A stretch of 64,000 nucleotides of DNA from Chitinophaga tropicalis (GTDB lineage Bacteria; Bacteroidota; Bacteroidia; Chitinophagales; Chitinophagaceae). The stretch lies in the NCBI RefSeq assembly GCF_009758205.1, contig NZ_WRXN01000001.1:124001-188000 (forward strand), written 5' to 3'. Position numbers and translations under genes: made by a program. The notes under the pieces are model-generated. The model searched no databases. It was given only the letters and a program-made list of their open reading frames with translations, and was not told where the DNA came from. Of the stretch, positions 63,288 to 64,000 are shown piece by piece; within the stretch, counting starts at the first letter, position 1; each line of letters starts with the position of its first letter.

Positions 63288-64000
63288 TTAAAACAAAGGC
63301 ATCAGCACTTTCGCTTCAACCGTTTCACCATTCTTATTGTAAATATCGAAAGAAGCCCTGTTGCCGTACAACAGGCTTAAACGCTGTCTTGTGCTCTGAA
63401 GGCCAAATCCGTGGCCGGTTGTTTTTTCTTCTACGATCTGCCCTGTGTTCTCTATCGTTATCTCGTGATGTACGCCCACCAGGTGAGAGCTTATATTAAC
63501 AACACCTCCCTTGATAATACGGGAGATACCATGCTTGATGGCATTCTCGACCAGCGTTTGCAACATCATAGGCGGAATAGGTAGTCCCAATGTTTCAGGC
63601 TCAATATTGTACGTTACTTTCAGCCGTTCTTCAAACCTGATATTCTCCAGTGCAAGGTAATCTTTTACAATATTCAATTCATTTTCCAGGCTCACTGTTT
63701 CTGCCTTCTCCACCTGCATGGAACTTCTGAGGATATTGGAAAGCTCTGTTATGGCGGTCCTGGCACGCTGTGGATTCTCGTCCACCAATGCCCGGATACT
63801 GTTTAACGCATTAAAGATAAAGTGTGGGTTAAGCTGTGATTTGATGGTCTTTAGTTCCAGCTCCTTTACCGTAGTTTCCAGCTTTAACTTATCTACCTGG
63901 GCATTCCTGTTCCTGTCTATATAATGCCAGACAAAATAGATCAGCCACCAGATAGCCGTAATAAGGAAAGTAGATAACAGGAAATTTACCGTATCCGACC
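63288..64000 (-). CDS. LytS/YehU-type sensor histidine kinase, 5' end beyond window
   Basis: The frame is open from the stop at 63288 to the window edge; the N-terminus is missing. A membrane segment ('FLLSTFLITAIWWLIYFVW') at the edge is followed by a coiled coil and the His_kinase signature 'LKTIKSQLNPHFIFNALNSI', where H in NPHF is the expected phosphoacceptor. HATPase_c shows 'LVENAIKHGISR' and 'ENTG..GHGFGLQSTRQRL'. It phosphorylates the LytTR regulator encoded next to it. Confidence 0.93.
   Translation of the reverse strand, partial: SDTVNFLLSTFLITAIWWLIYFVWHYIDRNRNAQVDKLKLETTVKELELKTIKSQLNPHFIFNALNSIRALVDENPQRARTAITELSNILRSSMQVEKAETVSLENELNIVKDYLALENIRFEERLKVTYNIEPETLGLPIPPMMLQTLVENAIKHGISRIIKGGVVNISSHLVGVHHEITIENTGQIVEEKTTGHGFGLQSTRQRLSLLYGNRASFDIYNKNGETVEAKVLMPLF

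Overview
The window looks like chromosomal DNA of a Bacteroidota member of the Chitinophagaceae type, Chitinophaga or a close relative. The evidence is a SusC/SusD pair, many one- and two-component sensors with TPR or HAMP architecture, a Bacteroidota-type GGGP-synthase-family protein, lipoproteins with lipoboxes, weak or absent Shine-Dalgarno sequences, moderate GC, and several promoters of the Bacteroidota form (TTTG at -33, about 19 bp, TAnnTTTG at -7). I saw no rRNA, tRNA, CRISPR array, prophage or complete insertion sequence.

Layout. 1-4156 (minus): partial serine beta-lactamase-like hydrolase, VOC protein, Crp/Fnr and AraC regulators, aldehyde dehydrogenase. 4311-7544: small lipoprotein, then a TPR histidine kinase overlapping its NarL-type regulator. 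7551-11669: 5-oxoprolinase genes pxpB-pxpC-pxpA translationally coupled to an NRAMP-like transporter, with a divergent OsmC gene. 12078-15756: SPFH/flotillin-like protein with four N-terminal repeats, a Vps62/NPP1-like lipoprotein, and Dps. 15962-18382: GH3 beta-glucosidase. 18451-30487: a signalling block with a receiver-kinase, a 2034-residue hybrid kinase containing a long tandem HAMP array, a divergent single-domain receiver and a SNF2 ATPase. 30684-32321: ECF sigma factor, membrane protein, DUF1905/YdeI-like protein. 32445-35768: small secreted protein, PL14-like lipoprotein, phytoene-desaturase-like oxidoreductase, small hypothetical. 36149-38408: OmpR-type two-component system. 38395-40694 (minus): a strong promoter, a 20-23 codon cysteine-rich leader ORF, a TlpA-like thioredoxin, YceI and a coupled 36-residue peptide. 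40700-41818: a gene-poor gap with a candidate small RNA and several terminators. 41819-43579: WYL regulator and GyrI-like protein. 43593-45835 (minus): acpP-fabF-rnc. 46180-51775: RND efflux pump. 51915-54401: carboxypeptidase-regulatory-domain protein, PRPP-synthetase-like protein, GNAT. 54539-59553: SusC/SusD. 59658-60737: two small minus-strand genes. 60857-61214: MITE-like element. 61704-62462: GGGP synthase family. 62502-64000: LytTR regulator and truncated LytS-type kinase.

The most unusual parts are the cysteine-rich leader ORF in front of the TlpA/YceI operon (a candidate cysteine- or metal-responsive leader), the ten-fold HAMP array with its neighbouring receiver and SNF2 protein, the 348-bp inverted-repeat element with an apparent 5-bp target duplication, and a cluster of short terminated transcription units around 41.3-41.6 kb. 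Functions are assigned from motifs read by eye; no database search was run.
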